The position numbers were made by a program, and so were the translations under genes. Below are positions 6,212 to 8,129 of a DNA stretch of 8,129 nt, piece after piece. The notes under the pieces are model-generated. The model made no database searches and had not been told where the DNA came from. It saw only the letters and a program-made list of their open reading frames with translations. Position 1 is the first letter of the stretch, and every line of letters begins with the position of its first letter. The DNA lies in assembly GCA_964484385.1 (NCBI GenBank), contig CAZAFV010000102.1, positions 1 through 8,129 of the forward strand. The letters run 5' to 3'. Source of the DNA: Poriferisodalis sp964484385. Its GTDB lineage: Bacteria; Actinomycetota; Acidimicrobiia; Acidimicrobiales; Poriferisodalaceae.

Positions 6212-7636
6212 CTAATGCGGGTCCACCCCCAGAAGTCGCCGCGCTTCAGCGGCAACGTACAGCGAGCCGCTCACCACCACGATCCCGTCAGAACCGGCCC
6301 ATTCACACGCGGCTTGCACAGCTTCCGAAACACTGGGCGTGTTGATGATCTCCAGCGGGTGCCGGTGGCCGATGGTCTCGCCGTCAGCACCCGCAGCAGC
6401 TTCCACGGCCGCAGCGATGTCCGCAGGCGGCAGGGCGCGCGGCCAGTCGGCCGCGGTGGCTACTACTGCGTCGAACTGGTCGAGGCCGAGTGCTTCGCAG
6501 AACGCAGCGGGATCGTGCGGTCTGTTCGCCCCGATGACCAGCACTCTGGCGCTGTCGGCACCGTCCGAATCGATCAGCAGCGACTCCGCCAGCGTGTCAC
6601 GCAATGCAGCGGCACCGGCGGGATTGTGCGCCCCATCAATGACCACCGTCGGCTGCCGGGCAACGATCTCGAAGCGGGCTGGCAGCGAGACGTCGTCCAG
6701 CGCAGCCGCAACCACGTCGCCGTCCAGACTCCGTCCGAAGAATGCTTCGACCGAGCTGATGGCGGCGGCGACATTCGTTGCCTGGTGGGCACCGTGCAGC
6801 GGCACAAACAGCTCGGCGTGCTCGCCGAACGGCGTGCGAATCGTCACCAGCTGGCCTCCGACGGCAGGCCAACGCTCGGCGACATCCCAGTCAACGCCGC
6901 GCTGCCACAGCTCGGCCCCCGCCTGCCTGGCGGCGGCAGCCACAATGTCGCTGAGCTCCGGTGTCGTCTCGCCGCAGACCACGGTGGCTCCGGCGGAGAT
7001 GATCCCTGCCTTCTCCTGAGCCACGTCTGCGAGCGTGGGCCCGATGATCTCGAGATGGTCGGCACCCACATTGGTGATGACCGCCACCGCAGCGTCCACC
7101 ACGTTGGTCGCATCCCAGCGCCCGCCCATGCCGACCTCCATCACGTTGACATGTGCAGCGGAGGCAAACCAGTTGTACGCGGCAGCGGCCATCACCTCGA
7201 AGTAGTTCGGCCGTTCGCCGCAGCGCTCGATCACCATCGGCTCGAAGACGGCGATCTCGCTGACCGCCGTCGTGAACGAGTCGTCGTCGAGCGGCTCGTT
7301 GGCCACTGCGATCCTGTCATTGACACGGTTGATGTGCGGCGAGGTGTAGCTGCCCGCAGCGAGGCCGCATGCCCCGAGCAGTGCTATAGCCAGCCGTGCC
7401 GTGCTGCCCTTGCCGTTGGTTCCGGTGATGTGAATCGCAGGCACGCTGTCCTGCGGGTCGCCGAGGACACCCATAAGCGTCCACATGCGGTCGAGCGTGG
7501 GCGGTGTCGCCTCGGGACTGCCGAGCAGACGCTCCAGGTCGATGTGGGAGTCCAACCAGTCGACAGCGGCCTCGTAGTCGCGCAGCGGGCCAGATGGTGA
7601 TGCTGGCGGCCCGGTGTCTTGTTCCCCAGGGTTCAA
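6212..7636 (-). CDS. folC: Bifunctional folylpolyglutamate synthase/dihydrofolate synthase
   Basis: FolC joins L-glutamate to dihydropteroate and then extends the glutamate tail of folates, using ATP through an acyl-phosphate intermediate. It is a Mur-ligase-fold enzyme of the cytoplasm. The 474 residues fit the actinobacterial family. Motifs are DYEAAVDWLDSHIDLERLLG (20-39), the P-loop ITGTNGKGST (70-79), SYTSPHINRVNDRI (96-109), VMEVGMGGRWDATNVVD (165-181), DHLEIIG (193-199), QEKAGII (207-213, whose Lys is carbamylated in the family), HQATNVAAAI (284-293) and ARFEIVARQPTVVIDGAHNPAG (320-341). The start is read as TTG at 7636, overlapping the clpX stop in TTGA. No ATG or GTG lies between it and conserved sequence, and the first Met is residue 51. 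No Shine-Dalgarno is seen, so coupling to clpX is likely. Whether both activities are present cannot be told from motifs alone. Confidence 0.96.
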   Translation of the reverse strand: MNPGEQDTGPPASPSGPLRDYEAAVDWLDSHIDLERLLGSPEATPPTLDRMWTLMGVLGDPQDSVPAIHITGTNGKGSTARLAIALLGACGLAAGSYTSPHINRVNDRIAVANEPLDDDSFTTAVSEIAVFEPMVIERCGERPNYFEVMAAAAYNWFASAAHVNVMEVGMGGRWDATNVVDAAVAVITNVGADHLEIIGPTLADVAQEKAGIISAGATVVCGETTPELSDIVAAAARQAGAELWQRGVDWDVAERWPAVGGQLVTIRTPFGEHAELFVPLHGAHQATNVAAAISSVEAFFGRSLDGDVVAAALDDVSLPARFEIVARQPTVVIDGAHNPAGAAALRDTLAESLLIDSDGADSARVLVIGANRPHDPAAFCEALGLDQFDAVVATAADWPRALPPADIAAAVEAAAGADGETIGHRHPLEIINTPSVSEAVQAACEWAGSDGIVVVSGSLYVAAEARRLLGVDPH

Positions 7637-8103
7637 GATGCGCGGCGCGTGACGGTTGAACGGGGGACCAGCGTCGGGTTCACCTTGTCCAGCACCACGT
7701 TCCGGTCGACGATGCAGCGGGCGACGTCGTCGCGGCTCGGCAGGTCGTACATCAACCCCAGCAGCACCTCTTCGAGGATCGCTCGAAGTCCCCTGGCGCC
7801 CGTGTTGCGCAGCATCGCCTGATCCACGATTGCCTCGAGCGCATCGGAGGTGAATTCGAGCTCAACGTCGTCGAGTTCGAACATCCGGCGGTACTGGCGG
7901 ACCAGGGCGTTCTTCGGCTCGGTGAGGATGCGCCGCAGTGCATCGGGACCCAGCGGGTCGACGACGCCCACCACCGGGAGCCTGCCGATGAACTCGGGTA
8001 TCAGGCCGAAATGCCGCAGATCCTCTGGCAGCACGTCCGGCAGGATGTCGAGCGCGGAGGTGTCCGTGGCGTTGCGCAGCGTTGCCCCGACGCCGACGCC
8101 ACG
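7633..8103 (-). CDS. clpX: ClpX, ATP-dependent unfoldase subunit of ClpXP (C-terminal part)
   Basis: ClpX is the AAA+ hexamer that recognises, unfolds and feeds proteins to ClpP. Only the C-terminal third (about 156 residues) is present. Family signatures are RGVGVGATLR (compare the RGxGFGAxxR of homologues), LPEDLRHFGLIPEFIGRLPVV with the sensor-1-side IPEF.GR segment, LTEPKNALVRQYRRMFELDDVELEFT, and the sensor-2 segment NTGARGLRAILEEVLL with its ATP-contacting Arg. It ends with YDLPSRDDVARCIVD and a short basic tail, as in actinobacterial ClpX. The stop TGA at 7635-7633 overlaps the folC TTG. The frame is open to the window edge, but bases beyond about 8103 repeat 8039-8065 in inverted form and encode residues (QDVERGAV) with no good match to ClpX, so they are left out. 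The AAA+ Walker motifs and zinc-binding domain lie beyond the window. Confidence 0.95.
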   Translation of the reverse strand, partial: RGVGVGATLRNATDTSALDILPDVLPEDLRHFGLIPEFIGRLPVVGVVDPLGPDALRRILTEPKNALVRQYRRMFELDDVELEFTSDALEAIVDQAMLRNTGARGLRAILEEVLLGLMYDLPSRDDVARCIVDRNVVLDKVNPTLVPRSTVTRRAS

Positions 8104-8129
8104 GACAGCTCCGCGCTCGACATCCTGCC
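8039..8129. repeat. Fold-back inverted repeat at right window end (probable chimera)
   Basis: Bases 8039-8072 are the reverse complement of 8096-8129 with 33 of 34 positions matching (the mismatch pairs 8060 with 8108). The 23-base spacer 8073-8095 is authentic ClpX coding sequence on the minus strand (GVGVGATL region). The inner arm reads naturally as ClpX (NATDTSALDILP followed by DVLPEDL). The outer arm is its antisense copy and ends exactly at the last base of the window. Together with the equivalent structure at 1-157, this points to an artificial fold-back at a contig terminus. Confidence 0.85.

Noticed and set aside
6215..7600. Long plus-strand reading frames opposite real genes (for example 461 codons at 6215-7600, 371 codons at 4708-5823, 324 codons at 1469-2443, 241 codons at 96-821).
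   Set aside because: Each lies opposite a firmly identified gene, is rich in Arg, His, Gln and Asp without recognisable domains, and is expected from GC-rich third-position bias.
1..8129. Terminal inverted repeats as ends of a transposon, or hairpin telomeres of a small linear replicon.
   Set aside because: The left and right arms do not resemble each other, the interior has no transposase, replication or telomere-resolving gene, and the ends cut through housekeeping genes rodA and clpX.

Overview
The window looks like a chromosomal fragment of a high-GC actinobacterium. I lean towards Acidimicrobiia or a related deep lineage, judging by the clpX-folC-ndk-mreBCD-mrdA-rodA gene order, the actinobacterial style of the ClpX C-terminus and the strong GC bias at third codon positions. 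Class-level placement is an inference. All eight genes lie on the minus strand, so the transcribed order runs from the right end of the window to the left.

In transcription order: clpX (3' third only, unfoldase of the ClpXP protease); folC (bifunctional folylpolyglutamate/dihydrofolate synthase), which starts on a TTG overlapping the clpX stop; a 62-base gap with inverted repeats; ndk (nucleoside diphosphate kinase) with a good ribosome binding site; then mreB, mreC, mreD, mrdA (PBP2) and rodA, the core of the lateral-wall elongasome. Apart from the folC-ndk gap, junctions are overlaps of 1 to 8 bases or a gap of 11 bases, so this reads as one or two tightly coupled transcripts. MreB filaments, the MreC/MreD membrane scaffold, the RodA glycosyltransferase and the PBP2 transpeptidase act as one peptidoglycan-elongation machine. 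ClpX, FolC and Ndk are housekeeping neighbours, commonly linked to this cluster in Actinomycetota. valS, which sits between clpX and folC in streptomycetes, is absent here.

The gene content is ordinary. Two things are not. First, both extreme ends of the window are fold-back inverted duplications: 1-61 pairs with 97-157 inside rodA, and 8039-8072 pairs with 8096-8129 inside clpX. On the left, the outer strand reads on into authentic RodA sequence in the opposite orientation. The best explanation is a chimeric contig end (amplification, library or assembly fold-back), so rodA should be trusted only from about 98 and clpX only up to about 8103. Second, the 3' end of the PBP2 gene carries three near-identical 33-bp tandem units, each with a GC-rich hairpin, which add an arginine-rich 11-residue repeat after a calcium-binding-like DxDxDG motif. 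I found no convincing new biological system; the repeat tail is the best lead for one.
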